This document shows, in pieces, positions 1-10,303 of a stretch of DNA of 64,000 nt. The notes beneath the pieces are model-generated. The model saw only the letters and a program-made list of their open reading frames with translations. It had not been told where the DNA came from and did no database searches. The DNA is taken from NCBI GenBank assembly GCA_949358305.1, contig OX442324.1, positions 8,839,601 through 8,903,600 on the forward strand, in the 5' to 3' direction. The position numbers and the translations under genes were made by a program. The DNA comes from Strigamia acuminata (Eukaryota > Arthropoda > Chilopoda > Geophilomorpha > Linotaeniidae). Each line of letters starts with the position of its first letter. The stretch's first letter is position 1.

Positions 1-515
1 CGTAAATTCGGTGTAAACCGAAGGCGTGGAAGCGAAAATGGCGGCGTCGTGTCTCTGACACGAACGTAAATGCGACGTGACCGATTCTAAACAAAGCGCG
101 CGGCAAAATGCCGCTTATCTGCGCTTAAATAGCACAGAAGGTGCTCTAAACTAAAGTGAAACACTTTAATAAACTAAACATTTAATATAAATGGTAAAAA
201 TCTTACATATGGGATCCTTTTCAAAGGGAAAATCAATAGGAGAGCACACATTGCTGTGCGCGGCCATCTTGGATGGTAGAAAAAGTGTATGAGACACCTT
301 GTGTCGAAATTACACATTACATAAATACAAAACATGTGATAACAGAAAATATAGCTAAGGAACGCATGATACTTCATGCTTAAATGCATAAAGCAAACAT
401 AATGCCAAATATAAATAGACATATGAATTAATACATCAAGATAAACAAAATAAAAATTCAAAATGTGATTCTATATCACATCGATATAAATCCTTTGGGT
501 TTCTCAAAACCAACA
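1..515 (-). mobile_element. Copia-D-family LTR cut by the window edge
   Basis: On the minus strand this begins TGTTGGTTTTGAGAAACC at 515 and matches the solo LTR at 52569-53105 nearly base for base; about 24 bp of its 3' end lie outside the window. It is inserted in the pol gene of Copia-A, whose reading frame starts directly at 516. It carries the family's palindrome (gacacaaggtgtc, minus strand) and a CCAAGATGGC motif. Whether it is a solo LTR or the end of a full element cannot be told from here. Confidence 0.88.
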
Positions 516-2923
516 CATCAGTCGTACCGCAAATTTCTACGAAATATACCAAATGGCAACAACGAGTCCTTTTACGAACCCAACAATGAACAACAAAGAG
601 TGTCATTCAACGACACTGTCCAATATGCGAACTGGTCGATCAAGCCAGCATCAGATGATGAGCATTCGATATCCGAAGAAAAATCTGTATCCAACTTGGC
701 TTCTAAATCAAAGACGCCACCTATGCAGATTGTCCACATTCCACCCCCATCAACGCCGGAACGACAGTTATTAGAACTTTGTGCATCAACATTGCCGACT
801 CCAGCTCGTGGTTCCGTATCACATCCGATTACTAATGAGGAACACGAACAAATAGCTGAAGGGCAGGACACCGACGATGACGTTGAGCAGATCGAGGAAT
901 TTGCGGTTCAACCGGACGCGGAAGAATTGCGACTGAATCAGTCTGCCCATGTGTCACCGGAAACGTCCAATGCCAGTTCTCCCGGCCTTTCACCACCGAT
1001 ATCACCAAATCGTTTCATCACGTTACGAAAGAAAGCTGGTCCAAACATTCTGCAGCACACAATGCCAATCTTTGATCAGGGGCAAATGTCTCCATTGCCT
1101 CCTGGCGCAACACATGTTGCAGCTCCTTCTGCCGGCAAGACATCATTCTATTGGCGTTATGTCGGCGGGAACACAGTGTTTCGCAGATGGGTTCGCGAAG
1201 AACACCTACGAAAGGACCAGCAGCCAGGTTCGATAGATATCGACGTCTACTATTTTCCCGAACCCGGCCTTCGACTTCGATCTCGCAGAGACGTCGAAGA
1301 ATTCTGTGTCATGAACAATCTCCCTTACGACCCAGAGTTATTCTTTTTCGGCAACATAGAACATACGCTACCGACGATTCCTTTTCTACCTCGGCACGTT
1401 GCTCACCTCTGTCGCACCGAACCGTCAAATTCGACGACGCTCCAAAATGGCGTGAAGCCATTGATGAAGAGTTAGGAACTTTTAAGGAGCGGGAAATCTA
1501 TGTCGAAGTGCCGAAACCGCCCGATACGACAATCCTGGGCTGTAAGTGGATTTTTAAACTCAAATCAGATGCGACCGGCAAGATTACTCGATATCGTGCT
1601 CGACTTGTCGCCCAAGGCTTTCGCCAAACCTTCGGAATCGACTACGACGAGGTCTTCAGTCCAGTTGTAAATTTCGTCCTCATTCGTCTATTCTTTTGCC
1701 TTTTGGTAGTGCTACGAGGATGGAAAGACGCACATCTCGACGTCAAATGTGCATACCTGTACGGGGACCTGGAGCACAAGGTCTACATGCGCATCCCGGC
1801 AGGTGCCACCTGTAATCATCCCGACAACGTTTGGTTACTCGTGAAATCTCTTAACGGACTCCACCAGTCTGGCCGACAGTGGTATTTGAAACTGGACGAA
1901 GCACTTCGAGCCCTCGGATTCCGGAAAATGCCCGCATGCAACTGCGTGTACATCTACGGCAATTGCGCAGTCATGTTAGTCTACGTCGATGATATTGTAC
2001 TTTTCTATGCAGCCGACAGTGTTTTGGACCGGATTATTCGACTTATTACTTCGAAATTCGACATAGTCAACCTCGGCCCAATTACCAAACTGTTAGGCGT
2101 CGAGTTTATCCGCGAATTGGGACGCACTTATATTTCTCAACGTGCATATATCGCGAAACTCATCACGAAGTACAGTACATCGACAAATCGACTCGTGAAG
2201 GTGCCAGTGACACCCGGAACCACATTAGTCCGAGCATCGACAGAGGACCTGATCGATTTTCCCTACCGCTCACTTATCGGGTCACTACTGTTTCTGGCAT
2301 CACGAACGCGCCCCGACATCTTATTTTCCGTCATCTCGCTTTCGCAGTTCAACACTTGCTACGATAACACCCACATCCGTGCGCTCCTCCAAGTTCTCCA
2401 GTACGTGGCAAATACTGTTGATTACCGTATCGAACTTTCGAATTGTGCGTCAAGCCAATTATGGGCGTATACGGATGCATCGTGGGCTAGCGATTTGGCG
2501 ACATCTTTAAGTTTCGGTGGCTACATTACATATATCGGGAATGTGCCAATTGGCTGGTCGTGTCGGAAACAATCGACTGTCGCGTGTTCAACTATGGAAG
2601 CCGAATTCCTCGCCCTAGTTGATTGCGTGAAGGAAACCTTTTGGCTCGATAACATCTTCACCGAATTAGCGATTTTGAACCGCCTGTCTCGTCCGATTAT
2701 TTATTCCGATGCCCTAGCCAGCATACAATTCACATCTAACGACGTGGAAAACTCGAAGACGAAGCATATCCGCGTCAAGTATCACTGGCTTAGGGAATGG
2801 TTTACGGCAGGCTGTTTTGATCTCCGAAAAGTGTCCAGCGAGCATAACGTCGCGGACATCTTCACTAAGTGGCTCAGTTCAGAGCGTCTTCAGTCGTTGA
2901 TCTCCCGTGTATTCCGACTTTAG
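516..2923 (+). pseudogene. Copia-A pol, 3' half (MBD-like domain, RT, RNase H), frameshifted
   Basis: This is the C-terminal half of a Ty1/copia polyprotein. An acidic/proline-rich linker (516-1130) is followed by an MBD-like segment (about 1180-1360) with W-x-R, RK, DVYYF and LRSR motifs, then reverse transcriptase with an intact YVDD (about 1984-1995), then copia RNase H with STMEAEF, ending VFRL-stop. The frame breaks near 1432: relative to Copia-C a small deletion removes the residues between RTEP and FDDAPKW, and the RT frame continues from there. Gag, protease and integrase are absent because the LTR at 1-515 interrupts the gene. The remaining RT/RNase H frame is open to the stop, so decay is modest. 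Confidence 0.9.
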
Positions 2924-3130
2924 ACTTTATCGTGACATTCTTTCGTTATTTACCCGACTTCGAGGATCGCCAAGTTTCTGTGGGAATATTCGGGCCTACG
3001 TGGCGTTTTCAATAACAGTACCCGGCTCGGCGATTCGACTTTATTGTTTATTTTCAATTGTTATCATTTACTGTAATTCCAGTAACTGTATTTCGTTTCC
3101 CCTGATTCTATCTCCATCGAAAGGGGGAAT

Positions 3131-3666
3131 TGTTGGTCTATAGGACCGCCAGTTATGTCGATGTGACATAAAATCATATTCTTATTGGTTAATTATCTAA
3201 CTCCAATGTATTTATCTCGTTTTTATTTATATCAGATGATATTTGTTTATTTAGATCTTATACATTTGTTTATTGCTATTTAACACACAGCATCATGCTG
3301 TGTCCAGTGTTTCCTATTAATTCTCAATTTATTTGATTATATATTTCCAATTCACGACACCAGGTGTCGTTCTTGTATCACTTGCTTTTCCAAGATGGCG
3401 GCGACCAGCGCCTGGCTCTCGCCTCATGGTTTTTCATATGTTTTCCCACTTGTATGTGAGTATTTTCCTTTGATTAAATTGCTTTTATGTTTTTAAGCAC
3501 TTGTACGTTTAATCCCCGGCATATAAGCGAGGTTTCGCGGCCGTTTCGTCCGTTCATCATTGTCGAAGTCGCCCATACGCGCGTACGAGGCGTACGACGC
3601 GTCTTTGTTCATTTGCGCCCGAGACTTCGAGCATTTTTGGTTGTTTTCCTCTGCTGCCAACCTACA
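3131..3666 (+). mobile_element. Copia-A 3' LTR with preceding polypurine tract
   Basis: The polypurine tract (cgaaagggggaat, 3118-3130) is followed at once by TGTTGGTCTATAGGACC and the LTR ends in CCTACA. Internal landmarks are a perfect palindrome cgacaccaggtgtcg at 3355-3369 and ccaagatggcggc from 3390, which resembles a YY1 core-promoter site. The end sequence cctctgctgccaacctaca matches the ends of the B and D LTRs, so they belong to one superfamily. The outer flank is a second copia fragment on the other strand. Confidence 0.85.
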
Positions 3667-3975
3667 TGTGCCACTCACGAAGCCAGTGAAACTTCACTCG
3701 AATATGTTTCGTTTTCGAGTTCTCGATGTCGTTGTTCGTGAACTGAATCGAGGCGAGGGCATCGGAAAATATGATCGGTTTCGATAATCGACGTAAAGAC
3801 GGAAACACTTGATAAATACTGTCGAGCCAATAGAGTTCTTTGACGATTTCGACAAGTGCTACAAATTCGGCTTCCATTGTGGAGCAAGCGACGCTGGTCT
3901 GCTTCTTGCAGCTCCAGCCAATGGGCACACTTCCGATGTAAACAATGTATCCGCCGAATGATCTCTTTATTTCCA
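3667..3975 (-). pseudogene. Copia-F RNase H fragment
   Basis: About 100 residues of copia RNase H on the minus strand: SFGGYIVYIGSVPIGWSC, then STMEAEF, then KTKHIRVKFHWLREW. It is cut on its 3' side by the Copia-A LTR at 3666 and on its 5' side at about 3975, beyond which no copia sequence can be read. It lacks every other domain and is a dead fragment, nearest in sequence to Copia-C. Confidence 0.88.
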
Positions 3976-4149
3976 GTCCGGCGGCTTTTGGCCAGGCCTT
4001 ACGGCCAAACGCTACCAAAACGTTACCTGGTATTTTATCATGTTACCTCGATCTAAATGTCCCAAAACCGAGGAGTTTTTGTACCAGTGCTGAAAACACA
4101 TAGGGGGGGTCTCTTATTTGAGACACAGTACAGTATTTTGTGTCAGGCG

Positions 4150-4622
4150 CCACACAATGAGCTGCGCATGCGCTGTGCCAATGAGCTGCGAGCTGCGCAT
4201 GCGCTGACCCAATGAGCTGCGAGCTGCGCATGCGCTGACCGAATGAGTTGCGAGCTGCGCATCATGCGCTAAGCTAAAGAGCTGAGAGCTGCGCATCATG
4301 TGCTAAGCCAAAGAGCTGAGAGTTGCGCATGCGCTGACCGAATGAGCTGTGTGCTGCGCATGCGCTGACTGAATGAGTTGCGAGCTGCGCATCATGCGCT
4401 AAGCCAAAGAGCTGTGAGCTGCGCATCATGCGCTAAGCCAAAGAGCTGACAGCTGCGCATGCGCTGACCGAATGAGTTGCGAGCTGCGCATGCGCTGACT
4501 CAATGAGCTGCGAGCTGCGCATGCGCTGACCGAATGAGTTGCGAACTGCGCATCATGTGCTAAGCCAAAGAGGTAAGAGCTGCGCATGCGCTGACCGAAT
4601 GAGCTGCGAGCTGCGCATCATG
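4150..4622. repeat. Minisatellite of about 15 units, 31-33 bp, with NRF1-like palindromes
   Basis: Units read roughly aatgagctgcgagctgcgca followed by tgcgctgacc. Nine units carry the exact palindrome tgcgcatgcgc (near 4163, 4194, 4227, 4324, 4356, 4454, 4486, 4517 and 4580). Six carry a variant with a 3-base insertion, gcgcatcatgcgc or gcgcatcatgtgc. Two unit types (gctgaccgaatgag and gctaagccaaagag) alternate in blocks, as in arrays grown by unequal exchange. The palindrome equals the consensus bound by NRF1/Erect-wing proteins. Confidence 0.92.
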
Positions 4623-4974
4623 GAAACGAAAATTGAAGAGGAAATAGATTATATAAGTTGTTTTAACACACACACATCTAGAATAACATATTTAAAACCT
4701 GACGTATGTGCAATACTGGTCAGATGATAAAGAAAATCAAATGGTAGCATCACAATAACAATTTTACAACAAACGTTAGATTTGAAAAGTGAAATTTATT
4801 TAATTGTCCTTTTAAAAAATGTTTGTTTAAATTTGGAAAATAACGGCACTGCTTTTAAATACTTAAGAAAAAATTTAAAATGTATTTAATCAATTAATAG
4901 TAATTACCGTATTGAAACAGCATTTGTTTATGAGTTCTCAGGTGTGTTGAGTATACTGTGACTAACTGCAAAAG
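4623..4974. other. AT-rich intergenic, nothing recognised
   Basis: No open frame of note, no repeat match within the window. It lies just 3' of the caspase-like gene and may include its 3' UTR. Confidence 0.5.
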
Positions 4975-6367
4975 TTATTTATGATTATACAAGTGGCAAT
5001 CATTGCAAAAATAAACAAATTTTGTGAGTGTGGATTGTAAACAAGAAATACATTTTGTATATGAGGAACGGAAACAAGAGATTCGATCTTCCTTTCTGAA
5101 CGTCCGTGAATTCACGATGGTCAAAATATTCAATAAATCCACGTCACTTACTCCGATCACAACATGATAAAGTGTATAAAAATAATCTGTGATAGAACAA
5201 AAAAGAGTAAAACAACAATCTAAAAATCCAAAATTTAAATTACCCTCAGCCGTAGAAAAGGCGACAAGAATGTCAGCATATTGGGGTCCTTGAAACGCTC
5301 CACTCTGCTCGATCAACTTGGAATCAAACGCAAGCGCCTCGTTTTGGTAATTCTTCAAAATCTGATTGATTTTGATAGCTTCGTCGTTTCCTTTACATGT
5401 CCCCAGCAAGCCAATGAATGCAGACTGACTCTCGCCAGTCCTGAAAGCTTCGCGGTTCTGTGATTGCCGGAATAGATATTTTGATGCTTTTTTCAGGCAC
5501 TGGGTGGAGTTGTCGCTATCATCATCACCACTATCATCATCATAATAATCATCATAATCATCATGCGATGACGACGACATGCTGCGAATACTCCCGTCAC
5601 TACTTCTTCGGCTACTCTCGTTCGTCTGTTTGGTATCCGTTAGCGTGTTGGTGATCAATTCATTGTTGTCCTCGGGGTCTACAATGTCTTTCAATACGAT
5701 TTTGTCGTTTGAAGTCATCACAAGAATTTTATCCGGCGATTTTTTATCACAATTTGAGGACATCTCCATCTCAGTCTTCAAGTTTGTGCCGTCTTCAGCT
5801 TCCTTGTTTAAGCATGGAACCTTTCCTTGAATGATGTTCGTATCTTGCATTTTGATCCCCGCATCCAACTCAGCTTTGGGATCTGCCTGAATAAAGAAGA
5901 GTTTCGGCTTGCCTTTAAGTGATGTACACTCGGCGTCTGTGAAATTTTTCCACAGCTCTGAAATGGGGAATAGTTTGTCCCGTGAATAAAGCAGGTTTTG
6001 ATCACCATATGAGGAAACTGCACAAGCAAATACGTCGTAATCTTTGTGATTCTCCCGTTTCGCCACTAAATAACAAAAACAAAAAAAAGATAGAATAAAT
6101 GACGTCACAAACTAATCTAACTTATTAATTACAATCGTATAATACATCCATAATCTCGGCGTAGCTCGCATTTCGAACAATAATAATATCAGACCTAGTG
6201 AAACCCCAATGCAACAAAATATCAGTAAATAGACATTCGTCTAAATCTGCTTGCTCCCGTGGTGCCAGACCTGGAATGTCATAAATGTAATGATTAAATA
6301 TGACAGCTCTTCCCCTTCTCTGAAAATTCATCCGGTAATCGAAATCGAGTTTCAATTCTGTGTTCAT
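4975..6367 (-). CDS. Catalytically dead caspase homologue (pseudocaspase)
   Basis: Exon 1 (6367-6133) encodes YRMNFQRRGRAVIFN and GLAPREQADL, the start of a caspase p20 unit. A 67-nt GT-AG intron (6132-6066) joins in phase to exon 2. There SSYGD (residue 98) stands where caspases have the catalytic His (LSHGE), and GKPKLFFIQADPK stands where the active-site QACRG should be, so Cys140 is Asp. The following AELDAGI matches the usual TELDDGI. A roughly 150-residue insert rich in Ser and Asp (two DDY/DDD runs) replaces the short p20-p10 linker. The p10 unit is recognisable as ADILVAFSTAEG, then VDLLNILTIVNSR, then CLQSTLTKFVYF; the substrate-groove segment between them is short. A second 57-nt intron (5243-5187) is possible but can also be read through in frame. 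There is no CARD or DED prodomain. The frame is open, so this looks like a maintained decoy rather than debris. Confidence 0.85.
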
Positions 6368-6394
6368 GCTTGGTTACCAGCTGGCAAAAGGCTT

Positions 6395-6660
6395 TTAAAA
6401 CCAGTAATCAGCTGTCGACGGTTTTTTAAAATGTTTATTATCCTATATACATTGGGTTCTTTTATTAACAACAAAATTGCATTGAATTTAATAAACTTGA
6501 ATATAATTCCAATAAATTTAAATTGAATTTCTGTAAATTTGAATTGATTTTCTGTAAATTTGAATTAATTTTCTGTAAATTTAAATTAATTTTCTGTAAA
6601 TTTGAATTGACAGTCAAAAATTTTGAATTGTATTTTAGCAAATAGGAATTAACTTTCAAT
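6395..6660. repeat. Left arm of a dispersed inverted repeat with 20-bp tandem core
   Basis: Contains five near-copies of a 20-bp unit (tttctgtaaatttgaattga) and flanks (ccagtaatcag; tatatacattgggttctt) that reappear in reverse complement at about 11595-11850. This arm has about two more units than the other. Confidence 0.9.
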
Positions 6661-6802
6661 AAATAATAAACAGTAGGAATTGCAATTGAATTATGCTCAA
6701 AGACACGTTTTTTCACCTATTTTTTAAATTGAATAAGATGTTTAAAAGACAACTAGCTATTTTTACATTCTTCTAGCTTCTACAAACAGAGTCGATCACA
6801 AC

Positions 6803-7708
6803 ATGAAAATAACACTTTCGGTCCCACTGCTGGAACGTGCGGCATTAATCAAAATTGCCACAATTTTATGGAAAACTAACGATATTTTTTACACTATCAA
6901 CGCCACTAACGCAACCAACGCGAATTGGCAAGATGTTGACACAATAATTTCTAAAAACGTGGATAAATTACCTTTGCCGCCATTTTTAAAACAATCGTTG
7001 GTTAAAATTGTGAACTTAATTGGAATAGAACTACGCAAATGGCTAATTAATATATCTGACATATATAATAATTTGGATGAAATGATGTGCCACTACAAAT
7101 ACGCTGAGTGGACATCACATGATAAAATAAATTATCAAAAAACCGCACGCATGATGGTTTCGGACGAAAAATTAAAAGTGATTACGAGGTCCAAAATCGC
7201 TTTCAAGTATTTCATCATAGATCAAGATAAAATTGCATGGCAACGAGTTCCCGAGGCGCTCACCACCATCATCAACGAAATACAAGCAGATTACATCAAA
7301 ATAAAAGTAATAACATTTTGGATTACTGTCATCAAACGTGAAGCAGTTGACGTGGGGAGCAAGCTTCTGTTGTTGATGTTGTTTGCAACAGTCGGAAACG
7401 AAAGTGCAATAAAATTTGTATGGTCCAAATTTTCGAATGAAGAAAAAATTTTTATCCTTTCCAAAGATTTTTCAAGAATGTTACCGTTTGTTAAGCGTAG
7501 CTGTAAAATTCCCTACTGTTTTTTGTTCTTACTAATGAGTAAACTGGAACAGAATATTTTATTGTCAAATTCTCCACTAGCAACATTGGTATTGCAAGAA
7601 TGTGCGCAAGACTGGATCTACATGGAGTTGTTGGAGAAAATAACTAATAGAAGAAAAATGCTAATAGACAAGGGACTTATTGAATTGGAACAGCCTTTTT
7701 CTACTTAA
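6803..7708 (+). CDS. Uncharacterised 301-residue protein
   Basis: A single open frame starting MKITLSVPLLERAALIKIA and ending EQPFST. It is helical in appearance, rich in Ile, Lys and Asn, with a hydrophobic stretch (SKLLLLMLFATVG) in its middle but no clear signal peptide. Segments such as the one around KIAFKYFIIDQDKI, followed by a Trp, recall large families of uncharacterised arthropod proteins, but I cannot name a domain. AT-rich codon use matches the surrounding island, not the retroelements. It lies head-to-head with the caspase-like gene, 435 bp apart, with a repeat between them. Its last codons overlap a short repeat (aattgaaaaagggaaattag) that recurs near 9975 and, on the other strand, near 14890. 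Confidence 0.6.
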   Translation: MKITLSVPLLERAALIKIATILWKTNDIFYTINATNATNANWQDVDTIISKNVDKLPLPPFLKQSLVKIVNLIGIELRKWLINISDIYNNLDEMMCHYKYAEWTSHDKINYQKTARMMVSDEKLKVITRSKIAFKYFIIDQDKIAWQRVPEALTTIINEIQADYIKIKVITFWITVIKREAVDVGSKLLLLMLFATVGNESAIKFVWSKFSNEEKIFILSKDFSRMLPFVKRSCKIPYCFLFLLMSKLEQNILLSNSPLATLVLQECAQDWIYMELLEKITNRRKMLIDKGLIELEQPFST

Positions 7709-8205
7709 ATTGAAAAAGGGAAATTAGCATTTCTAAGCTGGATGCAGAAATGTGCATAATTTGTTCTCTCTTGGGACTAGAAAGGAAATCATAAAAACTT
7801 TTCCACAGAATATATTCTGCACTGTAATACTCTTTCCATTATTAAAAAGAATGAAATGACGACATTTAAAATATGTCAGCTTTTTTATCTTAAAAAATAA
7901 TTTAAAGAACATTTAAAATATATTAGTCTTTCCTTAGATTAAAATAAACATTTTCTTTTATGACTAACACTGCTAAAGAACTTTTTATTTTTCTGATTCA
8001 CTAATTATTCAAAAAAAAACAAATCCAAATGCCCCTCCTGATTTTGCTGGAATGAATCCAAATATAATTTATAATTCAACATACAAATTTGCACATAAGC
8101 CTAAAGAATGTCTTTTGCAAAAGCTCTCTTCCCATTCTTAGTCTTTCACTTTAGTCTTTCCGTTTCTAAACTCTTCTCCATCCAATTTTGTCCAGAATTT
8201 TTAGA
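7709..8205. other. AT-rich intergenic, nothing recognised
   Basis: Poly-A/T runs and no long open frame; probably holds the 3' UTR of the 301-residue ORF. Confidence 0.5.
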
Positions 8206-8530
8206 TAGAAACAACTTTCTTCCTCCTAGTGTCAAATGCTCTCAACTGATGGCGTTAGAAGTCTGACAATTGGCGAAATTTACTTGTTTTCGTCTATTTC
8301 TGATTTCTGATTTTCACTACCTTTATATCCTTTTTGAGTATATCATACATCGAGAAATCAGCACGAATGTGGCAGTTATCAAACCTTATTATTCATGTTA
8401 CTCACATGAATAATAAGGTTTGCAATTTGATTAAAAAGTTCAATTAAATAATAAAATAATAATAAATAATTTGTGATTTATACTTAGAAACCCAATTCTA
8501 CTTTCATAAAACTGATTGCAATTTGAATTA
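8206..8530 (+). repeat. Dispersed repeat R1, copy 1
   Basis: Shares aactttcttcctcc, ctctcaactgatggcgttag, aaagttcaattaaataataa and actttcataaaac with the copy at 9630-9910. Its right half also matches the minus-strand copies at 11950-12125 and 14940-15140. It also contains a short palindrome around ttattcatg/catgaataa near 8392-8414. No coding capacity; a non-autonomous element is likely. Confidence 0.8.
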
Positions 8531-8739
8531 GTTGTTATCTGAAAATGCAAAGAAAAGTTTTGAATTTCATTCTTACAGTTAATTTATTCATTTATCACAT
8601 ATCTGAATTTTTTCCCAGCTTTAAGTGGCTTTTTGTAGGGTCTTTCTGTGTCAACATCAGTGTAGGTGCTTCCTGCAATGATATATCAGAGCTTTGATAA
8701 TTTTGTTGTTGTTTTAAAATGCTTTTTTGTCATTTTTAC

Positions 8740-9446
8740 ATGTATTTAAATGCTGTCCCGTTCCAGTTCACTTGTGCGGGCTGTATGACCAGTTTGGAGC
8801 ATCTGGCTGCCTCGAAAATGAACTGGAAGAGGAGAGACTGTCAAAAGAGTGTTCGGACACATTTCGTGCATCCCAGCGGCTTATTATCAATTTATATACC
8901 TTGTTTTTAGTCATGGACATCTGCTGAGTGCTTGGGAGGCTCGTAACCCTACTGAAACATGCGTTTTATGTGATCATCGCTATCCCTAGTATGCGCAACA
9001 TGCGTGCAAGTTATGGCAGGTCCCGGGCGCGATCTGCAACGACTCAAGCGGTCATTTGTGCTCAGTTGTGTTTATTAAAGTGTCCTACCTGTTGTGGGGG
9101 ATCCTTGGAGTCATGCAGCAGCCATTTGGTACTGTTACTGTCCGTTTTCTCACTCCTTGCTCCCGCAGCGAGTTGTCAGGAAGCCATCTTGTTTGTGTGT
9201 GGTCCTTGAATGCTGTTGTGATTTAAATATAAATGTTTAATAGGATATTCTTTTACCTTTGCTATGTTAGTTGATAAGTTTGGATTTTGTAATGTATTGA
9301 TTACATATCATTTGTATTTATTAAAGAGTCCTTCATGTAATTTTGGTCATGAGCAAATGCTTTATTGTTTTTCACCCAGGAAATGCGATGCAACGCGAAG
9401 AAACGACCGACCCGATAAAGCGAAACGAGCTGAATCGGTGTTTTAA
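8740..9446 (+). other. GC-richer, coding-like island of unknown identity
   Basis: Base composition rises above the AT-rich surroundings and several short open frames exist (for example 8727-8927, containing GLYDQFGASGCLENELEEE after a good splice-acceptor-like tract ending cccgttccag at about 8766). Another frame near 8915 reads AWEARNPTETCVLCDHRYP. No single long frame joins them and I recognise no family. It may be exons of an unrecognised or decayed gene. Confidence 0.3.
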
Positions 9447-9629
9447 TTATTTATTTTCGTGTATTTTTCATTAATTATGAATTATGAATTATGAGTTTGA
9501 AATTTGAATTATTTTATTTCGTTTTAATAATTTAAATTAATAACCATGAAGTTTATTTTAGAGTATTTTGTTTTCTTTTAAAAAATGAATTTATTTTTTG
9601 TTTAGTTTTTGTTTTTCTAGACATTTTAG

Positions 9630-10000
9630 ATTTAAGCAACTTTCTTCCTCCGAGTGTCAAATACTCTCAACTGATGGCGTTAGAAGTCAGACAATTGGTT
9701 AAATTTACTTGCGTTTTTCATCTAAGTATAGCACACATCCACGAGAAATTAGCATGAATATGGCAGTTTGATTAGACCTTATTTTTCATGTACCTCACAT
9801 GCCTGTGAATTTTGCAATTCCATTTAAAAGTTCAATTAAATAATAAACAATAATAAATAGTTTGTGAGTTATTCTTAGAAACTCAATTCCACTTTCATAA
9901 AACAATTGACAAATAAGAATAATAAAAATAGAAAAATATAAATTGTTAATTTAATATTTCTTTTTTTTACTGAAATTGAAAAGGGAAAATTAGTAAAATG
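9630..10000 (+). repeat. Dispersed repeat R1, copy 2
   Basis: Matches copy 1 through tctcaactgatggcgttag and the aaagttcaattaaataataa segment, and extends into the aattgaaaagggaaaattag tail also found at the end of the 301-residue ORF and near 14890. Confidence 0.8.
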
Positions 10001-10035
10001 CATCAAAATCATCTCCAAATTCACTCAAATTTTAT

Positions 10036-10130
10036 CAAAATCTCATTAAATTAACTGGCAATTCATCAAAATTGCATTAAATTAACTGGCAATTCATCAA
10101 AATCGCATTAAATTAACTGGCAATTCATCA
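10036..10130. repeat. 34-bp tandem repeat, about three units
   Basis: The unit is attaaattaactggcaatt followed by catcaaaatcgc, repeated with very few changes. Confidence 0.9.
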
Positions 10131-10303
10131 TTGGTCGTATCCTACCCCAATTCCGATTTTTCGGAGAACAGAAATTAGCAGCGACGGAAAACACAAGACA
10201 GCTGGATGCATAGGGAAGACATAGCCGCCTTCAATCACAGGCCTCCACACATTCCCGCTAAAACCAACCAATGATAGTGCAGCTTACTAAAGGTAATGAC
10301 ATC

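Noticed and set aside
4150-4622. CRISPR-like array
   Set aside because: Units abut without unique spacers and the context is eukaryotic; it is a minisatellite.
6803-7708. Transposase encoded between the 255-bp inverted repeats
   Set aside because: No DDE/D signature or DNA-binding motif could be found in the 301-residue product.
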